A DNA stretch of 39,544 bases from CAMLQK01 sp964654135 (GTDB lineage: Bacteria; Patescibacteriota; Saccharimonadia; Saccharimonadales; UBA4665): the NCBI GenBank assembly GCA_964654135.1, contig CAZZHV010000007.1:1-39544 (forward strand), given 5' to 3'. The notes under the pieces are model-generated. The model was not told where the DNA came from. It saw nothing but the letters and a program-made list of their open reading frames with translations, and did not search any database. How positions within the stretch are numbered: position 1 is the stretch's first letter; each line of letters begins with the position of its first letter. The translations under genes and the position numbers were made by a program. Shown in pieces: positions 8,691-14,488 of this stretch.

Positions 8691-9098
8691 ATGGGCACGC
8701 AGGCACCGACGGCCAACAACAACGTCAAGCCGTCTGCTGGCATCATCCAGTGGTTGAAGTTTGTCATCGCATGCGCGATGTTCATCGTCCCGCTGGGTTA
8801 CCTCGAAGTCGCCATCGGCGGCTCGATCAGCGCACACATGGGCAACATGTACGACGACTGCAAGTTCGTCACGAGCGAGCAAGTCCAGGGCTGCAGGCGA
8901 GGCGTTGAGCTGAGCATGATCGGGGTGAACCTGACCATCTTCCTGTTGGACACCGCGACCATCGCCCTGGTCCTTCTCACGATGGCACAGAACTGCCTTC
9001 ACACGTTCGATGACGCAGCAACCTACAAGCGCCTCCGGCGAACCTTCTGGATCGCCGCGCTGACCGGTCTCACCGGCGTCATCTACTTCGCCCTCTAA
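8691..9098 (+). CDS. GC-rich gene 1: three-pass membrane protein with CX10C loop
   Basis: 135 aa, unrecognised. Membrane helices are at about 17-43, 72-98 and 116-135. The loop between helices 1 and 2 contains Cys57 and Cys68, ten residues apart. The layout (helix, about 30-residue loop with two cysteines, helix, short basic loop, C-terminal helix) matches the gene at 9993 almost residue for residue in position. Codons end mostly in C or G, unlike the flanking pilM-like and alaS genes. I prefer the ATG at 8691 because GGAG at 8677-8680 is about 10 nt upstream; a GTG at 8682 is too close to it. The gene stands alone, with its own promoter and a nested hairpin after the stop. Confidence 0.8.
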   Translation: MGTQAPTANNNVKPSAGIIQWLKFVIACAMFIVPLGYLEVAIGGSISAHMGNMYDDCKFVTSEQVQGCRRGVELSMIGVNLTIFLLDTATIALVLLTMAQNCLHTFDDAATYKRLRRTFWIAALTGLTGVIYFAL

Positions 9099-9110
9099 GG
9101 AGCACGGATT

Positions 9111-9167
9111 GGCCAGATGGCAAACGGGTCGCACCATGCGACATTCCCCACCGTTTGTTATCTGGCC
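9111..9167 (+). other. Nested hairpin after GC-rich gene 1
   Basis: The outer stem pairs 9111-9127 with 9151-9167 (17 bp, two G-U pairs). Inside it GTCGCA (9128-9133) and TGCGAC (9137-9142) form a perfect 6-bp hairpin with a 3-nt loop. A broken T-rich stretch follows (TTTTGCTTTG), so it may terminate transcription, but the two-level fold is more elaborate than a terminator needs. Confidence 0.8.
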
Positions 9168-9183
9168 TTTTGCTTTGCGAATC

Positions 9184-9212
9184 TTTATTTTTATGCTTAA
9201 AAATGTTATAAT
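9184..9212 (+). promoter_or_regulatory. Promoter of GC-rich gene 2 (duplicate of the gene 1 promoter)
   Basis: TTTATT (9184-9189), 17-bp spacer, TATAAT (9207-9212). The expected transcript start reads TTCGAGAGAC (9220-9229), similar to TTCGAGACC after the -10 box of gene 3. Confidence 0.75.
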
Positions 9213-9260
9213 ATATTTGTTCGAGAGACAGTCCACTGCACCTTAACGTGAGAGGCAATC

Positions 9261-9812
9261 ATGCCCGAAAACACGCCGCAGATCCGCCACAACTTCGGCC
9301 GCAATCTGGTCAAGTCGTCCCGCTCACACATCAGCACCGTGACACTTCGGCACCTCAAGAAGTCCGAAGAACGCCAGAGCGTCCGCCACTCCCTCCGAAC
9401 GGTGGGCCTGGGGATCCTGATGGTGGTGTGGAGCATCGCAATCATGATCGCCGTGCACTACATCGGTGTCCTTGGAGCTCGCTATGGCCATCACATCGTG
9501 GTGACTCGTGCGCACATGCACCATGTCAGCATCGGTCACGCCATGGCAATCACCGGAGGTTTCGGCGTCTTGTGGCTCATCGGTGCAGTGCTCATCACTT
9601 TCATGATCACCTGCCTGGTGGCCTCCTGCTTCGTCCCGAAGCACGCCTTTCGTATCAGCCTCTTCGGCTATTACAGGGATGAGGATGGTCAAGAACTGCT
9701 CGACGCACTACGGACCAATGCCATCGTGGCAGCAATCTACACGGCCATCGTGGCAGCAATCAACTTCGCGGCCATGGGCCTTCTCACCGACATCGTGCGT
9801 CTGACGCACTAG
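9261..9812 (+). CDS. GC-rich gene 2: three-pass membrane protein
   Basis: 183 aa, unrecognised. A basic cytoplasmic N-terminus of about 46 residues is followed by helices at about 48-70, 95-122 and 150-176. The topology resembles genes 1 and 3, but the loop between helices 1 and 2 is rich in histidine (ARYGHHIVV, RAHMHHVSIGH) instead of carrying two cysteines. Two cysteines sit at the end of helix 2 (ITCLVASCF). Helix 3 contains an 8-residue tandem repeat (AIVAAIYT then AIVAAINF) matched by a 24-bp DNA repeat near 9720-9761. GAGAGG at 9250-9255 can serve as ribosome-binding site for the ATG at 9261. Codon use is GC3-rich like its neighbours on this strand. The histidine loop could bind metal, but nothing proves it. 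Confidence 0.8.
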   Translation: MPENTPQIRHNFGRNLVKSSRSHISTVTLRHLKKSEERQSVRHSLRTVGLGILMVVWSIAIMIAVHYIGVLGARYGHHIVVTRAHMHHVSIGHAMAITGGFGVLWLIGAVLITFMITCLVASCFVPKHAFRISLFGYYRDEDGQELLDALRTNAIVAAIYTAIVAAINFAAMGLLTDIVRLTH

Positions 9813-9825
9813 AACCTCTCGGACT

Positions 9826-9899
9826 AGCCGGAGGCATGGTAAGAGAAACGATCACGAGCATTTTGCTCGCACCCTCGTTTTCCCAACATGCCTCCGGCT
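9826..9899 (+). other. Nested hairpin after GC-rich gene 2
   Basis: The outer stem pairs 9826-9838 with 9887-9899 (13 bp, perfect). Inside, CGAGCA (9855-9860) and TGCTCG (9864-9869) form a 6-bp hairpin. TTTTCCATTT follows the outer stem. Confidence 0.8.
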
Positions 9900-9914
9900 T
9901 TTCCATTTGAGAAG

Positions 9915-9943
9915 TTGTAAAAATACTCTAAATATGATATAAT
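9915..9943 (+). promoter_or_regulatory. Promoter of GC-rich gene 3
   Basis: TTGTAA (9915-9920), 17-bp spacer, TATAAT (9938-9943). The bases that follow, AATATGGTTCGAGACC, closely match the -10/start region of the gene at 36236-37003 on the other strand (TATAATTATATGGTTTCG). Confidence 0.75.
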
Positions 9944-9992
9944 AATATGGTTCGAGACCTGTTGGTTTTCTGTACCTTTCGGAAGGAGTAAC

Positions 9993-10481
9993 ATGCACGA
10001 CCCGCATCCTGGGCTTGAGCCGTTCGACGACTCGGACTCAGAGCTGAAACTCGCCAGCGCCGTGATCTGCATCCCCATCAGCGTCTTCGCTGTCCACACT
10101 GTCGTCACCTTCGGTGGCAAGTATGCAGACATGGAGGCTCGCAAGGACTTCGGCCAGTGCACCGCCGCCCACAAGGCTGCGCAGTACTGTCTGGACCGCC
10201 AAGACATGGTGCATGGGCTGACGCTCTTCATCATCGGGTTCATCCTGATCCTCTTCGTCCTGACCATCTGGTTCCTGACGCGGAGCATCGGCTACGGCAT
10301 CAAGTACGGCGCCGTAATGGCCTATCCCTACTATGGGAACCCGATCGGCTACGGCAAGTACGCCATCGCCAAATCCAAGATGAGTGACCTGCGCTACGCC
10401 TTCTGGGGCTTCCTGGCCGCAACAGCATTCTTCATCGGCCTCGCCGCCCTCATCTCCTCCGCACCCAACCAGTACACCTGA
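9993..10481 (+). CDS. GC-rich gene 3: three-pass membrane protein with CX9C loop
   Basis: 162 aa, unrecognised. An acidic N-terminus (FDDSDSE) precedes helices at about 21-41, 72-96 and 133-155. The loop between helices 1 and 2 holds Cys56 and Cys66, nine residues apart, mirroring Cys57/Cys68 of gene 1. The loop between helices 2 and 3 is rich in Gly and Tyr (IGYGIKYGAVMAYPYYGNP, then IGYGKYA). The start is well supported by GGAAGGAG at 9981-9988, close to the ATG. Codons end mainly in C. Its similarity of plan with gene 1 suggests common descent, although overall identity looks low. Confidence 0.82.
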   Translation: MHDPHPGLEPFDDSDSELKLASAVICIPISVFAVHTVVTFGGKYADMEARKDFGQCTAAHKAAQYCLDRQDMVHGLTLFIIGFILILFVLTIWFLTRSIGYGIKYGAVMAYPYYGNPIGYGKYAIAKSKMSDLRYAFWGFLAATAFFIGLAALISSAPNQYT

Positions 10482-10511
10482 CGCTCACGCGTCACCAGCA
10501 CAACTCGGACG

Positions 10512-10569
10512 ACGGGCTGCAACATGAGACACGCTCTATGCGTGACCTACCCCTTCATGTTGCGCCCGT
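10512..10569 (+). other. Nested hairpin after GC-rich gene 3
   Basis: The outer stem pairs 10512-10527 with 10555-10569 (15 bp with one bulged T). Inside, CACGC (10530-10534) pairs with GCGTG (10540-10544). There is no T tract after the outer arm. A separate simple terminator lies 20 bp further on, which argues that this fold is not itself the terminator. Confidence 0.78.
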
Positions 10570-10587
10570 TATCCACCCGCATTGCAT

Positions 10588-10613
10588 AACCCTCTAGCTG
10601 AGGGTTATTTTGT
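10588..10613 (+). terminator. Rho-independent terminator of GC-rich gene 3
   Basis: AACCCTC (10588-10594), loop TAGCT, GAGGGTT (10600-10606), then ATTTTGTTT. Confidence 0.8.
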
Positions 10614-10619
10614 TTATGG

Positions 10620-10672
10620 TTGCAATCACGCGAGAAAGTTGTATGATTATACGGTCAATGAGCCCTCATTGA
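10620..10672 (+). promoter_or_regulatory. Promoter and start-site palindrome of GC-rich gene 4
   Basis: TTGCAA (10620-10625), 16-bp spacer, TATGAT (10642-10647). A perfect palindrome TCAATGAG-CC-CTCATTGA (10655-10672) lies at the expected transcription start. It could be an operator or a leader hairpin. Confidence 0.55.
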
Positions 10673-10706
10673 TACCGATAAGCAAGTGAGGGAGGAGTTG
10701 GGACCC

Positions 10707-11309
10707 TTGTGGGACGTCGATAGTATCGTCGGCTCAGCAATCAAGGTCGTCCACGACGATAACGGAGACGAAACCGACTACGCCGAGTACAACGCCACGT
10801 TCCGCCTCTGGGAAGGTGTCACGAGTCAACCGCTACGAGCGGGCTTCGACTACGACGCCCAGACGCGCTACATGCAGCGAATGCAACCGGCGGTCGATCA
10901 GCTCAACTGCAAACTGATGGCGATGTATGAAAGCCCCAGTTTCGCAGACGTCAGCGACGGCAACGAAAACTATGATCTCGACAAGATCATATTCGTCGCC
11001 AACAGCATCGGACGGCAGTACTTCGTCGACACAACGTGGCTCGACCACATCATCGAGACTGGCGAGCTCAACTTCGAGATGCAAGAGCACGACTTCATGA
11101 TCACCGACGAACTGTACAGCGCATGGCTTCGCAAGCATGGCACAACCTGCTTCCAGGCAGAGCCACCGAACCACGCCAGGCCCACGCTGGAAGTAACGTT
11201 CTTCTTCGATCGCGCACGACCACTGCACCAAATAGATCAGCTCGAAGCCGAAGCACTCAACAAGGTCATCATCATCTGGGAGGTGATCAAGGCAGAATAC
11301 AAGCTCTGA
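10707..11309 (+). CDS. GC-rich gene 4: soluble protein of unknown function
   Basis: About 200 aa, unrecognised, with no signal peptide or membrane helix. It is acidic, with many Asp, Glu and aromatic residues (WDVDSIVGSAIKVV, DTTWLDHIIETGELNFEMQ). The C-terminus is a probable helix (EAEALNKVIIIWEVIKAEYKL). I place the start at TTG 10707, nine bases after GGAGGAG (10691-10697); a GTG at 10686 is in frame but overlaps that ribosome-binding site. Strong C-ending codon preference groups it with the neighbouring membrane protein genes, and it is followed by the same kind of nested hairpin. It may be a cytoplasmic partner of those proteins, but this is only inferred from position. Confidence 0.72.
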   Translation: MWDVDSIVGSAIKVVHDDNGDETDYAEYNATFRLWEGVTSQPLRAGFDYDAQTRYMQRMQPAVDQLNCKLMAMYESPSFADVSDGNENYDLDKIIFVANSIGRQYFVDTTWLDHIIETGELNFEMQEHDFMITDELYSAWLRKHGTTCFQAEPPNHARPTLEVTFFFDRARPLHQIDQLEAEALNKVIIIWEVIKAEYKL

Positions 11310-11329
11310 TCAACCCTAGCCCGGTGGGC

Positions 11330-11386
11330 TGGTATGCGGTAAGCAAATCCGCAACCTGCGGACCCACACTTGCTTATCACATACCA
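11330..11386 (+). other. Nested hairpin after GC-rich gene 4
   Basis: TGGTATG (11330-11336) pairs with CATACCA (11380-11386). After a 3/3 internal loop, TAAGCAA (11340-11346) pairs with TTGCTTA (11370-11376). Inside, TCCGCA (11348-11353) pairs with TGCGGA (11357-11362). No T tract follows directly. Confidence 0.78.
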
Positions 11387-11397
11387 CCGCATAACAA

Positions 11398-11424
11398 AAA
11401 AGCCTCCTTTTTCGGGAGGCTTTT
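11398..11424. terminator. Bidirectional terminator between GC-rich gene 4 and alaS
   Basis: AAAAGCCTCC (11398-11407) pairs with GGAGGCTTTT (11415-11424), with T tracts on both strands. It serves convergent alaS and gene 4. Confidence 0.85.
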
Positions 11425-11443
11425 GCTTTTATCTGTAAAATCT

Positions 11444-13354
11444 CTATTGCAGCACGGCTTTAATGCGACGGATACCGGCGCTAGAGGCTTCTTCCTTGAG
11501 AATCTTGAACTTCTTACCGTCTTCCGCAAGCTGACCAGTATGATCAACATGTGGGCCACCACAAATCTCAAAGCTAAAGCGATTGTCGCCCTCACCCATC
11601 TGATAGATCTTAACTGTTTCACCGTAACGGTCGCCAAAAGCACCAAGCGCACCCATGGCCAGAGCCTCCTTAGTTGGATACTCTTTCCAGAATACTGGCA
11701 AGTCTTTGGCGATCTGGCTGTTTACCATGTCTTCGACTTGCTGGAGTTGCTCGGGAGTCATTTTTTCGTCATGGCTAAAGTCAAAGCGTAAACGTTCTTC
11801 GGTAATGTTTGAGCCGCGCTGGATAACGTGGTCACCCAACACGTGACGAAGAGATTGGTACATGAGGTGCGTTGCTGTGTGATACTTCTTGTGCTGAAGC
11901 GTCTGTCCACCAAGACCACCTTTAAATACGCCCTTAGCAGCGCCTTGTGAGCGAGCCTTTTGCTCGGCCATTTTGGCATCAAAGACCGACTTCCAGTCGT
12001 TAGCCAAAGTAGCACCTTCGTGCATGACAATAACTTCTTCAGAAAGCTCTACCGGGTAGCCATAGGTATCATAGAGTGTGAATACGAAGTCGCCAGGAAC
12101 GGTAACATCGACAGCTTCTTCGGTTTGGTTGCGGCTAACATACTTGTTGAGCTCTGCAAGGCCTTTGCGAAGTGTCTGGCGGAAGACTTTTTCTTCCTTG
12201 ATAAGAACGGCAATAACAGTTTCGCGTTTAGTGGCAACTTCTGGATAATCTTCGTGGTAGAGATCGGCAATAACAGGAATTACCTGCTCGAGGAAATTCT
12301 GCTCAATGCCTAGGTTGAATGACTTCATAATTGCACGGCGCACGAGACGGCGCATAACATAGCCCTGCTCTTTGTTGCTTGGAACAATGCCATCAACAGC
12401 CAAGAAAGTTGCGGCACGTAAGTGGTCAGCAATGACACGCATAGCGTTAGTATTGCTGTCATATGTCTTGCCGGAAATAGCTTCCAGTTTTTCAACAATT
12501 GGCCACATCAGGCTAATTTTAAAAGCATCGGGGTTATCGATGGCAGCGGCGGCAATGCGCTCTAAGCCAGAGCCGTGGTCAATGTTTGGCTTCTCTAACG
12601 GGACGAACTTGCCTTCGGCTTCTTTGCGGTAAGCCATAAAGACATTGTTACCGATTTCCATAAAGCGGCCACAGTCACAGTTTGGGTGGCAGTGCTCACC
12701 GTATTCTGGGTTGTGGGGTGTGCCAAAATCGTAGAACATTTCGCTATCAGGGCCGCACGGGTCACCAACCGGCGTACTTTCTGGGCCGCCATTGCGACTC
12801 CACCAGTTTTTGCTACCGTCATAGTAAAAGATGCGTTCGGCTTCTTTAATGCCACGCTTATAACCATCAGCTTCGGAGCCAATATCTGCGACGCCCGAGC
12901 TCAGGCCCTTAGCTTCAAAGAGCTTCTGCCACATTTCGGCAGCTTCGACATCCTTGGGAATGTCGTACTCTGGAGCACCGATAAAGCAAGTAATGTATAG
13001 CTTGCTTGGATCTATGCCAACAACCTCTGTCAAGAATTCGAACATCCACGGCACTTGCTCTTTTTTAAAGTAGTCACCGAGCGACCAGTTGCCGAGCATT
13101 TCAAAGAAAGTAGTGTGGCGATTATCGCCAACTTCGTCGATATCTTGAGCACGCAAACAAGTCTGGCTATCTACAATGCGCGCGCCTTCTGGGTGTTCTT
13201 CGCCTAAGAGATAGGGAATCATCGGCTGCATGCCGGAACCTGTAAATAAAGTTGTTGGGTCATTTTGGGGCACTAAAAGCGCGCGTGGAACAACCGCGTG
13301 GCCACGTTGTTTAAAGAATTCGAGATAAGCAGTGCGGATTTGTTGTGCGTTCAT
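11444..13354 (-). CDS. alaS: Alanyl-tRNA synthetase, short form without C-Ala domain
   Basis: Charges tRNA-Ala. 636 aa from the ATG at 13354 (MNAQQIRTAYLEFF), which aligns with the usual N-terminus; an upstream in-frame start adds 18 unrelated residues. The class II catalytic domain includes FTGSGMQPMIPYLLG and the DNRHTTFFEMLGNWS motif. The tRNA-recognition helices (RRLVRRAI) follow. The editing domain has HTATHLMYQSLR and CGGPHVDHTGQL, so both metal-binding motifs are intact. The protein stops just after IRRIKAVLQ, where the DHHA1/C-Ala domain would begin; bacterial AlaRS is usually about 870 aa. The stop is genuine, since a terminator follows 20 bp on. It is flanked on both sides by GC-rich cassettes. 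Confidence 0.96.
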   Translation of the reverse strand: MNAQQIRTAYLEFFKQRGHAVVPRALLVPQNDPTTLFTGSGMQPMIPYLLGEEHPEGARIVDSQTCLRAQDIDEVGDNRHTTFFEMLGNWSLGDYFKKEQVPWMFEFLTEVVGIDPSKLYITCFIGAPEYDIPKDVEAAEMWQKLFEAKGLSSGVADIGSEADGYKRGIKEAERIFYYDGSKNWWSRNGGPESTPVGDPCGPDSEMFYDFGTPHNPEYGEHCHPNCDCGRFMEIGNNVFMAYRKEAEGKFVPLEKPNIDHGSGLERIAAAAIDNPDAFKISLMWPIVEKLEAISGKTYDSNTNAMRVIADHLRAATFLAVDGIVPSNKEQGYVMRRLVRRAIMKSFNLGIEQNFLEQVIPVIADLYHEDYPEVATKRETVIAVLIKEEKVFRQTLRKGLAELNKYVSRNQTEEAVDVTVPGDFVFTLYDTYGYPVELSEEVIVMHEGATLANDWKSVFDAKMAEQKARSQGAAKGVFKGGLGGQTLQHKKYHTATHLMYQSLRHVLGDHVIQRGSNITEERLRFDFSHDEKMTPEQLQQVEDMVNSQIAKDLPVFWKEYPTKEALAMGALGAFGDRYGETVKIYQMGEGDNRFSFEICGGPHVDHTGQLAEDGKKFKILKEEASSAGIRRIKAVLQ

Positions 13355-13401
13355 GTGCCCTATTGTAACAGAGGTAAACGAAATAGTATACTGCTGCTGA
13401 T

Positions 13402-13430
13402 TTGACAACTACACATCATGTGTGTAGTTT
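13402..13430 (+). promoter_or_regulatory. Promoter with operator-like palindrome, GC-rich gene 5
   Basis: TTGACA (13402-13407), 17-bp spacer, TAGTTT (13425-13430). A perfect inverted repeat, AACTACACA (13407-13415) and TGTGTAGTT (13421-13429) with a 5-bp centre, fills the region between the two boxes. That is the classical place for a repressor site. A TATACT on the other strand (13390-13385) could start the alaS transcript, so one site might control both directions. Confidence 0.65.
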
Positions 13431-13465
13431 AAGAGAATCCGTCTCCTCCGAGAAAGTTCTTTGCC

Positions 13466-13750
13466 ATGGGTACTCTGCTCGTTCTTGGCGCAATCGCCCT
13501 ACTGTTCTGGCTTGGCCGGTCTTACCGCAACAACAGCACCGGCACAGACCAGAACGACCAGACGAACACGACCAACGACCCCAACCAACCGCAGACCTTC
13601 ACTCAGGAACGACGTCGTGGCGTCTTCGGTACCGAGTACCACCACTTCACCGTCATTCCCCCCAACCCTCAGCGACGGGGTCTACGAACCAGTGACATAC
13701 TCTGGATTGCCATCATCGCCGCTCTGGTGATCATCGCGCTCGTGAGTTAA
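13466..13750 (+). CDS. GC-rich gene 5: small two-pass membrane protein
   Basis: 94 aa, unrecognised. One helix spans about residues 1-18 (MGTLLVLGAIALLFWLG) and a second forms the C-terminus (ILWIAIIAALVIIALVS). The 58 residues between are polar, rich in Asn, Thr, Gln and Asp, then basic (ERRRGVFG, PQRRGLRT). Termini would lie on the same side of the membrane. GAGAAAG at 13450-13456 may be the ribosome-binding site. Two overlapping reading frames run here, but only this one gives membrane helices and a placed start. Codon use is of the GC3-rich type. It diverges from alaS. Confidence 0.75.
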   Translation: MGTLLVLGAIALLFWLGRSYRNNSTGTDQNDQTNTTNDPNQPQTFTQERRRGVFGTEYHHFTVIPPNPQRRGLRTSDILWIAIIAALVIIALVS

Positions 13751-13813
13751 GATCGGCTCAAGAAAATAGGAAGTTGGTGATTACGGCAAACTACAATTCG
13801 CTTCAGCAGACGG

Positions 13814-13935
13814 GTCTCCGAGCTAGGCTAAAGTCAAGCTACATGCTTGCAGTCAGTTCGGAGACACGTCGTGCGATGCACATTGATTTTGGTCATTTTT
13901 GACTCATTTTCATTTACTTCGCACGACGTTTTTAC
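13814..13935 (+). terminator. Double nested hairpin and terminator after GC-rich gene 5
   Basis: First fold: GTCTCCGA (13814-13821) pairs with TCGGAGAC (13858-13865), extendable by 3 bp, with inner hairpin CAAGC/GCTTG (13835-13849). Directly after it, an 11-bp perfect stem pairs 13866-13876 with 13919-13929, enclosing GTCA-TTTT-TGAC, followed by TTTTTAC. The second is a credible terminator; the first repeats the pattern seen after the other GC-rich genes. Confidence 0.78.
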
Positions 13936-13952
13936 TCCAAATTTTGTACCAC

Positions 13953-13988
13953 GTAGTAATTGACCAATTACTACTTTTTTGTTATAAA
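13953..13988 (+). promoter_or_regulatory. Promoter with operator-like palindrome, GC-rich gene 6
   Basis: TTGACC (13960-13965), 17-bp spacer, TATAAA (13983-13988). A perfect 10+10 palindrome, GTAGTAATTG-AC-CAATTACTAC (13953-13974), is centred on the -35 box. This is a strong candidate binding site for a dimeric regulator. Confidence 0.7.
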
Positions 13989-14089
13989 TAGCGAACGTTC
14001 GTTTTGCTTGGATCGAAAACGAAACCGTCATCACACCATAGGAGCACGCACCGTGCGTGACCTAGCGACACCCTTGGAGGTAGGCAAAG

Positions 14090-14227
14090 ATGATGCGGAA
14101 ATTCGGTATCGGCGTCGCAGTCGTGATCGCCCTCGGTTATCTGACCACCGGCAGCCGCTGGGACAGCGTGGGTCAGATCATTCGTGGTTTCATCGACCTG
14201 CTGCCGTCCGTTTCCATCCAGCAGTAA
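14090..14227 (+). CDS. GC-rich gene 6: 45-aa membrane microprotein
   Basis: The reading frame from the ATG at 14090 encodes a protein beginning MMRKFGIGVAVVIALGYL, with a short basic N-terminus and one membrane helix. It then continues through TTGSRWDSVGQIIRGF to end LLPSVSIQQ. GGAGG at 14076-14080 lies nine bases upstream, and a near-consensus promoter lies about 100 bp upstream, so expression is well supported despite the size. Codons end mostly in C or G, as in the other GC-rich genes. The C-terminal half could form an amphipathic helix. It might be a small regulator or toxin-like peptide, but no family is recognised. Confidence 0.68.
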   Translation: MMRKFGIGVAVVIALGYLTTGSRWDSVGQIIRGFIDLLPSVSIQQ

Positions 14228-14237
14228 CAAGCGTAAA

Positions 14238-14293
14238 CCCTCTGGCCAAAAGTGGCTGAATGCGCATCGATGATGCATTCGGACCCCAGGGGG
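14238..14293 (+). other. Nested hairpin after GC-rich gene 6
   Basis: CCCTCTGG (14238-14245) pairs with CCAGGGGG (14286-14293), with one U-G pair. Inside, GAATGC (14258-14263) pairs with GCATTC (14275-14280). No T tract follows. The remaining 195 bp to the next start codon show no further gene. Confidence 0.7.
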
Positions 14294-14488
14294 AGCAGTC
14301 GTGTATGTAGTTTTAGATATGTAGGTCGAGAGATCCACATCCCAGTCTTATCTGTTCTGTTTTAGCCCATAAGCTTTCCCTACCATCTAACCCCTACCCT
14401 ACGCGACTTTTTCTTTGGCCAGAAATCGTAAGTAGTATGCTTTTTGTAAGTCGTGCTGTACTATATATCTCACCAAGTTGGAGGATAT

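Noticed and set aside
8670..9236. A 188-codon frame opposite GC-rich gene 1
   Set aside because: It runs through the nested hairpin and the gene 2 promoter, and its residues reflect antisense of GC3-rich coding. The plus frame has helices and a ribosome-binding site.
9720..9761. A 24-bp tandem repeat as a regulatory or CRISPR-like repeat
   Set aside because: It is two units only, lies in frame within helix 3 of GC-rich gene 2 and encodes repeated AIVAAI residues.
8624..11424. GC-rich segments as foreign contamination or a chimeric join
   Set aside because: They alternate many times with AT-rich promoters and terminators of local style, occur at three separate places on both strands, and share elements with each other. 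One misjoin cannot explain that.
9111..14293. Nested hairpins as integron attC sites
   Set aside because: Each gene has its own promoter, I see no conserved core sites at the outer arms, no integrase gene, and no uniform orientation or array.
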